From Siphonodentalium dalli (taxonomy: Eukaryota > Mollusca > Scaphopoda > Gadilida > Siphonodentaliidae): DNA of 64,000 nucleotides. The notes beneath the pieces are model-generated. The model saw only the letters and a program-made list of their open reading frames with translations, had not been told where the DNA came from and ran no database searches. Below, piece by piece: positions 14,767-28,551 of the stretch. The stretch lies in NCBI GenBank assembly GCA_032622095.1, contig CP136068.1:16287729-16351728 (forward strand). Reading direction: 5' to 3'. Numbering within the stretch: the first letter of the stretch is position 1; each line of letters begins with the position of its first letter. A program made the position numbers and the translations under genes.

Positions 14767-17700
14767 TCATATGCAAACGTAATCAGCGCGTGAATAGTGT
14801 ATTGTCCTCAATGTGTACGACGATTGCATAAACAACAGCATGCTCGTGTTACAGAAGTTTTGCTTCTGTTTACAAAACACAACGCAATCATATTGGTTAA
14901 TCACACAAACATTATATAAACGCTCTTCATTATTTCCATATACGAACAATAGTAACAAACAACGCTCTTTATGCTTACCATATCCGGATCTATACAAAAG
15001 TCAGGAAACGTAACGGTTTTTTCCTTTTGTTTGCACAACAAAGTGAAAACAAATGACAATAACATATTGTTTATGCCATATTTCTGTTTGATATAACAAC
15101 AGATTCTGCCTATATTTTACTATTTCTGTGTATGGCGGTTTTTGACGGAGATGAATATTTTAACAGCATACCCACCGCCAACACCGCCCGTATCTTTAAT
15201 ATGAGCAATAAAAGATGTTTTTTTATTAATACCAAATGCTCTCATCATACCCAGAAGCTGCACGTTGCATGGAAAATGATATATTGAGATGTCTGCCTAA
15301 GGTCGAATTATTTCAAGAGTCTCCCGAATGTCGTTTCATGTTGTTAGGTATATGTATATCATTACATGGTATTGGTTATAATAATTAAAGGCACGGGCGC
15401 CGTTCGTTGCAGAACTATTCATATGTGATCAAATCGCCACCAACAGATGGAATATTAAAATATATATAGCTTTGTCGAGATGTCTCCCTAAGGTCGGATT
15501 ATTTCAAGAGTCTCACTAATGTCGTTAATTTTGTTAGCTATATGTATATGTATATCAGTACATGGCATTGGTTATAATAATTAAAGGCACGGGTGGCGTT
15601 CGTTGCAGAACTATTCATATGTGATCAAATCGCCACCAACAGATGGAATATTAAAATATATATAGCTTTGTCGAGATGTCTCCCTAAGGTCGTATTATTT
15701 CAAGAGTCTCCCTAATGTCGTTAATTTTGTTAGCTATATGTATATGTATATCAGTACATGGCATTGGTTATAATAATTAATCGCACGGGCGGTGTTCGTT
15801 GCAGAAATATTAATATGTGGTCAAATCGCCACCAACAGATGGAATATTAAAATATGTACAGTTTTGTTCATATACAAACGTAATCAGCGCACGAATAGTG
15901 TATTGTCCTCAATGTGTACGATGATTGCGTAAACAACAGCATGCTCGTGTTACAGAAGTTTTGCTTCTGTTTACATAACACAACGCAATCATATTGGTTA
16001 ATCACACAAACATTATATAAACGCTCTTCGTTATTTCCATATAAGAAAAATAGTAACAAACAACGCTCTTTATGCTTACCATATCCGGATCTATACAAAA
16101 GTCAGGAAACGTAACGTACTGTTTATGCCATAGTTCTGTATGATTTAACAACAAATTCTGCCTATATTTTACTATTTCTGTTTATGGCGGTTTTTGACGG
16201 AGCTGTATATTATAACAGCATACCCACCGCCAAAGACAGCCCGTATCTTTAATATGAGCAATAAAAGATGTTTTTTTATTAATACCAAATGCTCTCACCA
16301 TACCCAGAAGCTGCACGTTGCATGGAAAATGATATATTGAGATGTCTGCCTAAGGTCGGATTATTTCAAGAGTCTCCCGAATGTCGTTTCATGTTGTTAG
16401 GTATATGTATATCATTACATGGCATTGATTATAATAATTAAAGGCACGGGTGGCGTTCGTTGCAGAACTATTCATATGTGATCAAATCGCCACCACCAGA
16501 TGGAATATTAAAATATATATAGCTGTGTCGAGATGTCTCCCTAAGGTCGGATTATTTCAAGAGTCTCCCTAATGTCGTTAATTTTGTTAGCTATATGTAT
16601 ATGTATATCAGTACATGGCATTGGTTATAATAATTAAAGGCACGGGCCGTGTTCGTTGCAGAAATATTAATATGTGGTCAAATCGCCACCAACAGATGGA
16701 ATATTAAAATATGTACAGTTTTGTTCATATGCAAACGTAATCAGCGCATGAATAGTGTATTGTCCTCAATGTGTACGATGATTGCGTAAACAAAAGCATG
16801 CTCGTGTTACAGAAGTTTTGCTTCTGTTTACATAACACAACGCAATCATATTAGTTAATCACACAAACATTATATAAACGCTCTTCATTATTTCCATATA
16901 AGAAATATAGTAACAAACAACGCTCTTTATGCTTACCATATCCGGATCTATACACAAGTCAGGAAACGTAACGTACTGTTTATGCCATAGTTCTGTATGA
17001 TATAACAACAAATTCTGCCTATATTTTACTATTTCTGTTTATGGCGGTTTTTGACGGAGCTGAATATTTTAACAGCATACCCACCGCCAAAGACAGTCCG
17101 TATCTTTAATTCGAGCAATAAAAGATGTTTTTTTATTAATACCAAATGCTCTCACCATACCCTGAAGCTGCACGTTGCATGGAAAATGATATATTGATAT
17201 GTCTGCCTAAGGTCGGATTATTTCAAGAGTCTCCCGAATGTCGTTTCATGTTGTTAGGTGTATGTGTATCATTACATGGTATTGGTTATAATAATTAAAG
17301 GCACGGACGGCGTTCGTTGCAGAACTATTCATATGTGATCAAATCGCCACCAACAGATGGAATATTAAAATATATATAGCTTTGTTGAGATGTCTCCCTA
17401 AGGTCGGATTATTTCAAGAGTCTCCCTAATGTCGTTAATTTTGTTAGCTATATCTATATGTATATGAGTACATGGCATTGGTTATAATAATTAAAGGCAC
17501 GGGCGGTGTTCGTTGCAGAAATATTAATATGTGGTCAAATCGCCACCAACAGATGGAATATTAAAATATGTACAGTTTTGTTCATATGCAAACGTAATCA
17601 GCGCATGAATAGAGTATTGTCCTCAATGTGTACGATGGTTGCGTAAACAAAAGCATGCTCGTGTTACAGAAGTTTTGCTTCTGTTTACATAACACAACGC

Positions 17701-18243
17701 AATCAAATTGGTTAATCACACAAACATTATATAAACGCTCTTCATTATTTCCATTTAAGAAATATAGTAACAAACAACGCTCTTTATGCTTACCATATCC
17801 GGATCTATACAAAAGTCAGGAAACGTAACGTACTGTTTATGCCATAGTTCTGTATGATATAACAACAAATTCTGCCTATATTTTACTATTTCTGTTTATG
17901 GCGGTTTTTGACGGAAATGAATATTTTAACAGCATACCCACCGCCAAAGACAGCCCGTATCTTTAATATGAGCAATAACAGATGTTTTTTTTATTAATAC
18001 CAAATGCTCTCACCATACCCAGAAGCTGCACGTTGCATGGAAAATGATATATTGAGATGTCTGCCTAAGGTCGGATTATTTCAAGAGTCTCCCGAATGTC
18101 GTTTCATGTTGTTAGGTATATGTATATCATTACATGGTATTGGTTATAATAATTAAAGGCACGGGCGGTGTTCGTTGCAGAAATATTAATATGTGGTCAA
18201 ATCGCCACCAACAGATGGAATATTAAAATATGTACAGCTTTGT
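14767..18243 (+). repeat. Higher-order repeat block of 3477 bp, first copy
   Basis: Monomers of 1101, 857, 857 and 662 bp appear in this order. The third monomer carries diagnostic variants (for example 'ggtgtatgtgtatc' in place of 'ggtatatgtatatc') that recur exactly one period later. Confidence 0.85.
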
Positions 18244-21200
18244 TCATATGCAAACGTAATCAGCGCGTGAATAGTGTATTGTCCTCAATGTGTACGACGA
18301 TTGCGTAAACAACAGCATGCTCGTGTTACAGAAGTTTTGCTTCTGTTTACAAAACACAACGCAATCATATTGGTTAATCACACAAACATTATATAAACGC
18401 TCTTCATTATTTCCATATAAGAACAATAGTAACAAACAACGCTCTTTATGCTTACCATATCCGGATCTATACAAAAGTCAGGAAACGTAACGGTTTTTTC
18501 CTTTTGTTTGCACAACAAAGTGAAAACAAATGACAATAACATACTGTTTATGCCATATTTCTGTTTGATATAACAACAGATTCTGCCTATATTTTACTAT
18601 TTCTGTGTATGGCGGTTTTTGACGGAGATGAATATTTTAACAGCATACCCACCGCCAACACCGCCCGTATCTATAATATGAGCAATAAAAGATGTTTTTT
18701 TATTAATACCAAATGCTCTCACCATACCCTGAAGCTGCACGTTGCATGGAAAATGATATATTGAGATGTCTGCCTAAGGTCGGATTATTTCAAGAGTCTC
18801 CCGAATGTCGTTTCATGTTGTTAGGTATATGTATATCATTACATGGTATTGGTTATAATAATTAAAGGCACGTGCGGCGTTCGTTGCAGAACTATTCATA
18901 TGTGATCAAATCGCCACCAACAGATGGAATATTAAAATATATATAGCTTTGTCGAGATGTCTCCCTAAGGTCGGATTATTTCAAGCGTCTCCCTAATGTC
19001 GTTAATTTTGTTAGCTATATGTATATGGATATCAGTACATGGCATTGGTTATAATAATTAAAGGCACGGGTGGCGTTCGTTGCAGAACTATTCATATGTG
19101 ATCAAATCGCCACCAACAGATGGAATATTAAAATATATATAGCTTTGTCGAGATGTCTCCCTAAGGTCGGATTATTTCAAGAGTCTCCCTAATGTCGTTA
19201 ATTTTGTTAGCTATATGTATATGTATATCAGTACATGGCATTGGTTATAATAATTAAAGGCACGGGCGGTGTTCGTTGCAGAAATATTAATATGTGGTCA
19301 AATCGCCACCAACAGATGGAATATTAAAATATGTACAGTTTTGTTCATATACAAACGTAATCAGCGCATGAATAGTGTATTGTCCTCAATGTGTACGATG
19401 ATTGCGTAAACAACAGCATGCTCGTGTTACAGAAGTTTTGCTTCTGTTTACATAACACAACGCAATCAAATTGGTTAATCACACAAACATTATATAAACG
19501 CTCTTCATTATTTCCATTTAAGAAATATAGTAACAAACAACGCTCTTTATGCTTACCATATCCGGATCTATACAAAAGTCAGGAAACGTAACGTACTGTT
19601 TATGCCATAGTTCTGTATGATATAACAACAAATTCTGCCTATATTTTACTATTTCTGTTTATGGCGGTTTTTGACGGAGCTGTATATTATAACAGCATAC
19701 CCACCGCCAAAGACAGCCCGTATCTTTAATATGAGCAATAAAAGATGTTTTTTTATTAATACCAAATGCTCTCACCATACCCAGAAGCTGCACGTTGCAT
19801 GGAAAATGATATATTGAGATGTCTGCCTAAGGTCGGATTATTTCAAGAGTCTCCCGAATGTCGTTTCATGTTGTTAGGTATATGTATATCATTACATGGC
19901 ATTGATTATAATAATTAAAGGCACGGGTGGCGTTCGTTGCAGAACTATTCATATGTGATCAAATCGCCACCACCAGATGGAATATTAAAATATATATAGC
20001 TGTGTCGAGATGTCTCCCTAAGGTCGGATTATTTCAAGAGTCTCCCTAATGTCGTTAATTTTGTTAGCTATATGTATATGTATATCAGTACATGGCATTG
20101 GTTATAATAATTAAAGGCACGGGCCGTGTTCGTTGCAGAAATATTAATATGTGGTCAAATCGCCACCAACAGATGGAATATTAAAATATGTACAGTTTTG
20201 TTCATATGCAAACGTAATCAGCGCATGAATAGTGTATTGTCCTCAATGTGTACGATGATTGCGTAAACAAAAGCATGCTCGTGTTACAGAAGTTTTGCTT
20301 CTGTTTACATAACACAACGCAATCATATTAGTTAATCACACAAACATTATATAAACGCTCTTCATTATTTCCATATAAGAAATATAGTAACAAACAACGC
20401 TCTTTATGCTTACCATATCCGGATCTATACACAAGTCAGGAAACGTAACGTACTGTTTATGCCATAGTTCTGTATGATATAACAACAAATTCTGCCTATA
20501 TTTTACTATTTCTGTTTATGGCGGTTTTTGACGGAGCTGAATATTTTAACAGCATACCCACCGCCAAAGACAGTCCGTATCTTTAATTTGAGCAATAAAA
20601 GATGTTTTTTTATTAATACCAAATGCTCTCACCATACCCTGAAGCTGCACGTTGCATGGAAAATGATATATTGATATGTCTGCCTAAGGTCGGATTATTT
20701 CAAGAGTCTCCCGAATGTCGTTTCATGTTGTTAGGTGTATGTGTATCATTACATGGTATTGGTTATAATAATTAAAGGCACGGACGGCGTTCGTTGCAGA
20801 ACTATTCACATGTGATCAAATCGCCACCAACAGATGGAATATTAAAATATATATAGCTTTGTTGAGATGTCTCCCTAAGGTCGGATTATTTCAAGAGTCT
20901 CCCTAATGTCGTTAATTTTGTTAGCTATATCTATATGTATATGAGTACATGGCATTGGTTATAATAATTAAAGGCACGGGCGGTGTTCGTTGCAGAAATA
21001 TTAATATGTGGTCAAATCGCCACCAACAGATGGAATATTAAAATATGTACAGTTTTGTTCATATGCAAACGTAATCAGCGCATGAATAGAGTATTGTCCT
21101 CAATGTGTACGATGGTTGCGTAAACAAAAGCATGCTCGTGTTACAGAAGTTTTGCTTCTGTTTACATAACACAACGCAATCAAATTGGTTAATCACACAA

Positions 21201-21720
21201 ACATTATATAAACGCTCTTCATTATTTCCATTTAAGAAATATAGTAACAAACAACGCTCTTTATGCTTACCATATCCGGATCTATACAAAAGTCAGGAAA
21301 CGTAACGTACTGTTTATGCCATAGTTCTGTATGATATAACAACAAATTCTGCCTATATTTTACTATTTCTGTTTATGGCGGTTTTTGACGGAAATGAATA
21401 TTTTAACAGCATACCCACCGCCAAAGACAGCCCGTATCTTTAATATGAGCAATAACAGATGTTTTTTTTATTAATACCAAATGCTCTCACCATACCCAGA
21501 AGCTGCACGTTGCATGGAAAATGATATATTGAGATGTCTGCCTAAGGTCGGATTATTTCAAGAGTCTCCCGAATGTCGTTTCATGTTGTTAGGTATATGT
21601 ATATCATTACATGGTATTGGTTATAATAATTAAAGGCACGGGCGGTGTTCGTTGCAGAAATATTAATATGTGGTCAAATCGCCACCAACAGATGGAATAT
21701 TAAAATATGTACAGCTTTGT
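18244..21720 (+). repeat. Higher-order repeat block of 3477 bp, second copy
   Basis: The total length equals the preceding block and monomer lengths are again 1101, 857, 857, 662. The shared private variants show block-wise duplication rather than one-by-one monomer gain. Confidence 0.85.
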
Positions 21721-24537
21721 TCATATGCAAACGTAATCAGCGCGTGAATAGTGTATTGTCCTCAATGTGTACGACGATTGCGTAAACAACAGCATGCTCG
21801 TGTTACAGAAGTTTTGCTTCTGTTTACAAAACACAACGCAATCATATTGGTTAATCACACAAACATTATATAAACGCTCTTCATTATTTCCATATAAGAA
21901 CAATAGTAACAAACAACGCTCTTTATGCTTACCATATCCGGATCTATACAAAAGTCAGGAAACGTAACGGTTTTTTCCTTTTGTTTGCACAACAAAGTGA
22001 AAACAAATGACAATAACATACTGTTTATGCCATATTTCTGTTTGATATAACAACAGATTCTGCCTATATTTTACTATTTCTGTGTATGGCGGTTTTTGAC
22101 GGAGATGAATATTTTAACAGCATACCCACCGCCAACACCGCCCGTATCTATAATATGAGCAATAAAAGATGTTTTTTTATTAATACCAAATGCTCTCACC
22201 ATACCCTGAAGCTGCACGTTGCATGGAAAATGATATATTGAGATGTCTGCCTAAGGTCGGATTATTTCAAGAGTCTCCCGAATGTCGTTTCATGTTGTTA
22301 GGTATATGTATATCATTACATGGTATTGGTTATAATAATTAAAGGCACGTGCGGCGTTCGTTGCAGAACTATTCATATGTGATCAAATCGCCACCAACAG
22401 ATGGAATATTAAAATATATATAGCTTTGTCGAGATGTCTCCCTAAGGTCGGATTATTTCAAGCGTCTCCCTAATGTCGTTAATTTTGTTAGCTATATGTA
22501 TATGGATATCAGTACATGGCATTGGTTATAATAATTAAAGGCACGGGTGGCGTTCGTTGCAGAACTATTCATATGTGATCAAATCGCCACCAACAGATGG
22601 AATATTAAAATATATATAGCTTTGTCGAGATGTCTCCCTAAGGTCGGATTATTTCAAGAGTCTCCCTAATGTCGTTAATTTTGTTAGCTATATGTATATG
22701 TATATCAGTACATGGCATTGGTTATAATAATTAAAGGCACGGGCGGTGTTCGTTGCAGAAATATTAATATGTGGTCAAATCGCCACCAACAGATGGAATA
22801 TTAAAATATGTACAGTTTTGTTCATATACAAACGTAATCAGCGCATGAATAGTGTATTGTCCTCAATGTGTACGATGATTGCGTAAACAACAGCATGCTC
22901 GTGTTACAGAAGTTTTGCTTCTGTTTACATAACACAACGCAATCAAATTGGTTAATCACACAAACATTATATAAACGCTCTTCATTATTTCCATTTAAGA
23001 AATATAGTAACAAACAACGCTCTTTATGCTTACCATATCCGGATCTATACAAAAGTCAGGAAACGTAACGTACTGTTTATGCCATAGTTCTGTATGATAT
23101 AACAACAAATTCTGCCTATATTTTACTATTTCTGTTTATGGCGGTTTTTGACGGAAATGAATATTTTAACAGCATACCCACCGCCAAAGACAGCCCGTAT
23201 CTTTAATATGAGCAATAACAGATGTTTTTTTTATTAATACCAAATGCTCTCACCATACCCAGAAGCTGCACGTTGCATGGAAAATGATATATTGAGATGT
23301 CTGCCTAAGGTCGGATTATTTCAAGAGTCTCCCGAATGTCGTTTCATGTTGTTAGGTATATGTATATCATTACATGGTATTGGTTATAATAATTAAAGGC
23401 ACGTGCGGCGTTCGTTGCAGAACTATTCATATGTGATCAAATCGCCACCAACAGATGGAATATTAAAATATATATAGCTTTGTCGAGATGTCTCCCTAAG
23501 GTCGGATTATTTCAAGCGTCTCCCTAATGTCGTTAATTTTGTTAGCTATATGTATATGGATATCAGTACATGGCATTGGTTATAATAATTAAAGGCACGG
23601 GTGGCGTTCGTTGCAGAACTATTCATATGTGATCAAATCGCCACCAACAGATGGAATATTAAAATATATATAGCTTTGTTGAGATGTCTCCCTAAGGTCG
23701 GATTATTTCAAGAGTCTCCCTAATGTCGTTAATTTTGTTAGCTATATCTATATGTATATGAGTACATGGCATTGGTTATAATAATTAAAGGCACGGGCGG
23801 TGTTCGTTGCAGAAATATTAATATGTGGTCAAATCGCCACCAACAGATGGAATATTAAAATATGTACAGTTTTGTTCATATGCAAACGTAATCAGCGCAT
23901 GAATAGAGTATTGTCCTCAATGTGTACGATGGTTGCGTAAACAAAAGCATGCTCGTGTTACAGAAGTTTTGCTTCTGTTTACATAACACAACGCAATCAA
24001 ATTGGTTAATCACACAAACATTATATAAACGCTCTTCATTATTTCCATTTAAGAAATATAGTAACAAACAACGCTCTTTATGCTTACCATATCCGGATCT
24101 ATACAAAAGTCAGGAAACGTAACGTACTGTTTATGCCATAGTTCTGTATGATATAACAACAAATTCTGCCTATATTTTACTATTTCTGTTTATGGCGGTT
24201 TTTGACGGAAATGAATATTTTAACAGCATACCCACCGCCAAAGACAGCCCGTATCTTTAATATGAGCAATAACAGATGTTTTTTTTATTAATACCAAATG
24301 CTCTCACCATACCCAGAAGCTGCACGTTGCATGGAAAATGATATATTGAGATGTCTGCCTAAGGTCGGATTATTTCAAGAGTCTCCCGAATGTCGTTTCA
24401 TGTTGTTAGGTATATGTATATCATTACATGGTATTGGTTATAATAATTAAAGGCACGGGCGGTGTTCGTTGCAGAAATATTAATATGTGGTCAAATCGCC
24501 ACCAACAGATGGAATATTAAAATATGTACAGCTTTGT
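21721..24537 (+). repeat. Higher-order repeat block of 2817 bp with a fused middle monomer (1101+1054+662)
   Basis: The two 857-bp monomers of the full block are replaced by one 1054-bp monomer. That equals 662 plus two 196-bp sub-repeats without the 48-bp block, as expected from unequal exchange between two monomers. Confidence 0.8.
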
Positions 24538-26127
24538 TCATATGCAAACGTAATCAGCGCGTGAATAGTGTATTGTCCTCAATGTGTACGACGATTGCGT
24601 AAACAACAGCATGCTCGTGTTACAGAAGTTTTGCTTCTGTTTACAAAACACAACGCAATCATATTGGTTAATCACACAAACATTATATAAACGCTCTTCA
24701 TTATTTCCATATAAGAACAATAGTAACAAACAACGCTCTTTATGCTTACCATATCCGGATCTATACAAAAGTCAGGAAACGTAACGGTTTTTTCCTTTTG
24801 TTTGCACAACAAAGTGAAAACAAATGACAATAACATACTGTTTATGCCATATTTCTGTTTGATATAACAACAGATTCTGCCTATATTTTACTATTTCTGT
24901 GTATGGCGGTTTTTGACGGAGATGAATATTTTAACAGCATACCCACCGCCAACACCGCCCGTATCTATAATATGAGCAATAAAAGATGTTTTTTTATTAA
25001 TACCAAATGCTCTCACCATACCCTGAAGCTGCACGTTGCATGGAAAATGATATATTGAGATGTCTGCCTAAGGTCGGATTATTTCAAGAGTCTCCCGAAT
25101 GTCGTTTCATGTTGTTAGGTATATGTATATCATTACATGGTATTGGTTATAATAATTAAAGGCACGTGCGGCGTTCGTTGCAGAACTATTCATATGTGAT
25201 CAAATCGCCACCAACAGATGGAATATTAAAATATATATAGCTTTGTCGAGATGTCTCCCTAAGGTCGGATTATTTCAAGCGTCTCCCTAATGTCGTTAAT
25301 TTTGTTAGCTATATGTATATGGATATCAGTACATGGCATTGGTTATAATAATTAAAGGCACGGGTGGCGTTCGTTGCAGAACTATTCATATGTGATCAAA
25401 TCGCCACCAACAGATGGAATATTAAAATATATATAGCTTTGTCGAGATGTCTCCCTAAGGTCGGATTATTTCAAGAGTCTCCCTAATGTCGTTAATTTTG
25501 TTAGCTATATGTATATGTATATCAGTACATGGCATTGGTTATAATAATTAAAGGCACGGGCGGTGTTCGTTGCAGAAATATTAATATGTGGTCAAATCGC
25601 CACCAACAGATGGAATATTAAAATATGTACAGTTTTGTTCATATACAAACGTAATCAGCGCATGAATAGTGTATTGTCCTCAATGTGTACGATGATTGCG
25701 TAAACAACAGCATGCTCGTGTTACAGAAGTTTTGCTTCTGTTTACATAACACAACGCAATCAAATTGGTTAATCACACAAACATTATATAAACGCTCTTC
25801 ATTATTTCCATTTAAGAAATATAGTAACAAACAACGCTCTTTATGCTTACCATATCCGGATCTATACAAAAGTCAGGAAACGTAACGTACTGTTTATGCC
25901 ATAGTTCTGTATGATATAACAACAAATTCTGCCTATATTTTACTATTTCTGTTTATGGCGGTTTTTGACGGAAATGAATATTTTAACAGCATACCCACCG
26001 CCAAAGACAGCCCGTATCTTTAATATGAGCAATAACAGATGTTTTTTTTATTAATACCAAATGCTCTCACCATACCCAGAAGCTGCACGTTGCATGGAAA
26101 ATGATATATTGAGATGTCTGCCTAAGG
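24538..26127 (+). repeat. Last higher-order block, interrupted by an insertion
   Basis: One 1101-bp monomer is followed by a monomer cut at 26127. The cut monomer resumes at 30242; the two parts (landmark 25639 to 26127, then 30242 to landmark 30611) sum to 858 bp, the expected monomer length. Confidence 0.85.
26121..26127. repeat. Target duplication CCTAAGG, left copy
   Basis: CCTAAGG occurs here, at 28522-28528 between the two elements, and at 30235-30241 on the right. The true duplication could be as short as CTAAG, because bases shared with the element ends make the boundary ambiguous. Confidence 0.7.
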
Positions 26128-26350
26128 GTGGATACACACATGCGTGTAATCTCTGTAAATATCGTGTATTTGGAGTTTTACATGGATCATACACACCGTG
26201 TAATATGTGTCCGCTGACAACCCAATCATTGCGACTGTGTTTGACCACAGTGAGTTAAACTCTGAACCGCTGAAGAGCCGTTGACTGGGACGAAGTCGTC
26301 AGGCCGCTTAAAATAATTATTCGCGCGATAACTGAAATGGTCGACGTTCT

Positions 26351-27371
26351 GTTTAAATCATTGTCAATATTCTATTGATGTTAATACCAGTGATGGCCTC
26401 TTCCACAACGCAGGGGGCTATGACCCCCAACATACACTGGGAGCTATATTATCCCAGAAGCTACCGAATTCACCATTGCATATTTCATCGACGGGGGGGG
26501 GGGGTGTGCACTGTGCACGCAACACCCTGAGTCCTGACACCCTGCTTTATAAATATCGAAGTCATGTCTGTCATGTCTGTTTTCTACGAGTGATTAATCT
26601 AATATGCAGCAATTTATGCTATTCATATAATTATGAACATATTATACAGCTTTAAATTTGAATGCATGGTGTTGCTGTTTGTCTTCATTCGGCGAAAGGG
26701 TTGCCTAGCTACGAGTTCCCAACTACGTCACCTTTCATCTCTTGTGTTATACAGTTATACATGTATACGCAAACTTTACAACTATGGAATATTTAAGTAA
26801 AACATTATATTGTAATTCTTGCCCAGATAATCCCGGTTGATACATTCAATTAACTCCCTTAGTTATTGGAAGCTTTCGAGAACCATCCCCTCCCCCAATC
26901 ATGGATTATGGTAGAAAATGTTATAATTCAAGCTTGTGACAGGTAGGAGCTTGTTCAACCTTTGGCTTGAGAAACATATATATAAATGGGGGGGGGGGGT
27001 GTCACTCTTTTTAATTTCAACGCTGTACCTGCATTATTTGTTGGCGCTATAATGAATATTTGCAATCCCAATTGAATTAATGTTATCATATGAGCTCGCT
27101 CTCAAATTATCAGAGAAATCTCAACAAGCCGGTATCATCCTATAAAAGAATTCTGCATATTTTATTTCTGTTTTGGATGACCCTGTTTCCAAGAAAGGAC
27201 AGACACAAATCAAGTATAAAATCGACCGGCTCTAATCCACTTTTCGAAATGAATTATAACTCGTGACAAACAGCAACATATATCAGACAAGAATTACTCA
27301 TTTCGGCATCCATGAAAGAAGACATGATTATGACTGGCCTGAAATTTCTTGATGGCAGTTTGTTTGATAAT
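26351..27371 (+). repeat. 1021-bp direct duplication, first copy
   Basis: It begins at 'gtttaaatcattgtc' and ends at 'tttgtttgataat'. The next copy starts immediately after with the same word. The two are almost identical apart from G-run lengths and a few substitutions, so the duplication is recent. Confidence 0.9.
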
Positions 27372-28393
27372 GTTTAAATCATTGTCAATATTCTATTGAT
27401 GTTAATACCAGTGATGGCCTCTTCCACAACGCAGGGGGCTATGACCCCCAACATACACTGGGAGCTATATTATCCCAGAAGCTACCGAATTCACCATTGC
27501 ATATTTCATCGACGGGGGGGGGGGGGGGGTGTGCACTGTGCACGCAACACCCTGAGTCCTGACACCCTGCTTTATAAATATCGAAGTCATGTCTGTCATG
27601 TCTGTTTTCTACGAGTGATTAATCTAATATGCAGCAATTTATGCTATTCATATAATTATGAACATATTATACAGCTTTAAATTTGAATGCATGGTGTTGC
27701 TGTTTGTCTTCATTCGGCGAAAGGGTTGCCTAGCTACGAGTTCCCAACTACGTCACCTTTCATCTCTTGTGTTATACAGTTATACATGTATACGCAAACT
27801 TTACAACTATGGAATATTTAAGTAAAACATTATATTGTAATTCTTGCCCAGATAATCCCGGTTGATACATTCAATTAACTCCCTTAGTTATTGGAAGCTT
27901 TCGAGAACCATCCCCTCCCCCAATCATGGATTATGGTAGAAAATGTTATAATTCAAGCTTGTGACAGGTAGGAGCTTGTTCAACCTTTGGCTTGAGAAAC
28001 ATATATATAAATGGGGGGGGGGTGTCACTCTTTTTAATTTCAACGCTGTACCTGCATTATGTGTTGGCGCTATAATGAATATTTGCAATCCCAATTGAAT
28101 TAATGTTATCATATGAGCTCGCTCTCAAATTATCAGAGAAATCTCAACAAGCCGGTATCATCCTATAAAAGAATTCTGCATATTTTATTTCTGTTTTGGA
28201 TGACCCTGTTTCCAAGAAAGGACAGACACAAATCAAGTATAAAATCGACCGGCTCTAATCCACTTTTCGAAATGAATTATAACTCGTGACAAACAGCAAC
28301 ATATATCAGACAAGAATTACTCATTTCGGCATCCATGAAAGAAGACATGATTATGACTGGCCTGAAATTTCTTGATGGCAGTTTGTTTGATAA
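27372..28393 (+). repeat. 1021-bp direct duplication, second copy
   Basis: Near-identical to 26351-27371. Differences include longer or shorter G runs near 27514 and 28013 and a 'cattatttg' to 'cattatgtg' change. The sequence after this copy continues into the normal right end of the element. Confidence 0.9.
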
Positions 28394-28498
28394 TGGCTTA
28401 TAACTACTCACTGGTGAAATTGACCTCTCGCGCGCAGGTGATTAATTTTGTCAATTATTGGTGTGGCCATGTAAAATACATGTATTTTACATACAGAC

Positions 28499-28551
28499 AT
28501 TACATGCATGTGTGTATCCACCCTAAGGGTGGATACACACATGCATGTAAT
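28499..28551. repeat. 53-bp palindrome at the junction of two elements
   Basis: The right end of copy 1 and the left end of copy 2 face each other across CCTAAGG. This gives a perfect palindrome with 26-nt arms and a single central base, able to form a cruciform. Confidence 0.95.

Larger units (their letters stand above)
1431..26127 (+). repeat. Satellite array built on a TTAA-flanked miniature element
   Basis: About 26 monomers lie head to tail. Using the word 'tcatatgcaa/tcatatacaa' as a landmark, copies fall at 2611, 3704, 4609, 5465, 6566, 7424, 8331, 9237, 10142, 11047, 11952, 13053, 13910, 14767, 15868, 16725, 17582, 18244, 19345, 20202, 21059, 21721, 22822, 23876, 24538 and 25639. Steps cluster tightly at 662, 856-858, 905-907, 1054 and 1101 bp. 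These fit a 662-bp core plus zero to two 196-bp sub-repeats plus an optional ~48-bp block (the T-rich stretch after 'aacgtaacg'). Each monomer is a ~524-bp inverted-repeat element with TTAA ends, followed by a spacer containing 'gtctccctaaggtcgg'. Copies become more uniform to the right, which indicates recent homogenisation there. The leftmost part (1431-2100) is diverged and mosaic. Small open frames on both strands are by-products of this uniformity. Confidence 0.95.
26128..28521. mobile_element. Non-autonomous terminal-inverted-repeat element, copy 1
   Basis: The left end reads GTGGATACACACATGCGTGT and the right end is its inverted counterpart, ACATGCATGTGTGTATCCAC. It interrupts a satellite monomer and is bordered by CCTAAGG on both sides. 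Subterminal sequence includes the palindromic word 'tgtaaaatacatgtatttta' near the right end. The body contains a direct duplication of about 1021 bp. No transposase-like reading frame was found, so movement would need a partner in trans. A 5- to 7-bp target duplication leaves the superfamily open. Confidence 0.8.

Noticed and set aside
2611-25869. A 76-codon minus-strand frame and a 66-codon plus-strand frame repeated in most monomers
   Set aside because: They are antisense to each other, vary by frame-ending changes between copies, and owe their conservation to satellite homogenisation. No ribosome or promoter context supports translation.
1431-26127. CRISPR-like array
   Set aside because: Unit lengths of 662-1101 bp, no short constant repeat with unique spacers, and a eukaryotic setting.
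27396-27680. 94-codon frame in the duplicated element
   Set aside because: It reads through a poly-G run of variable length, so the frame is not stable between the two copies.
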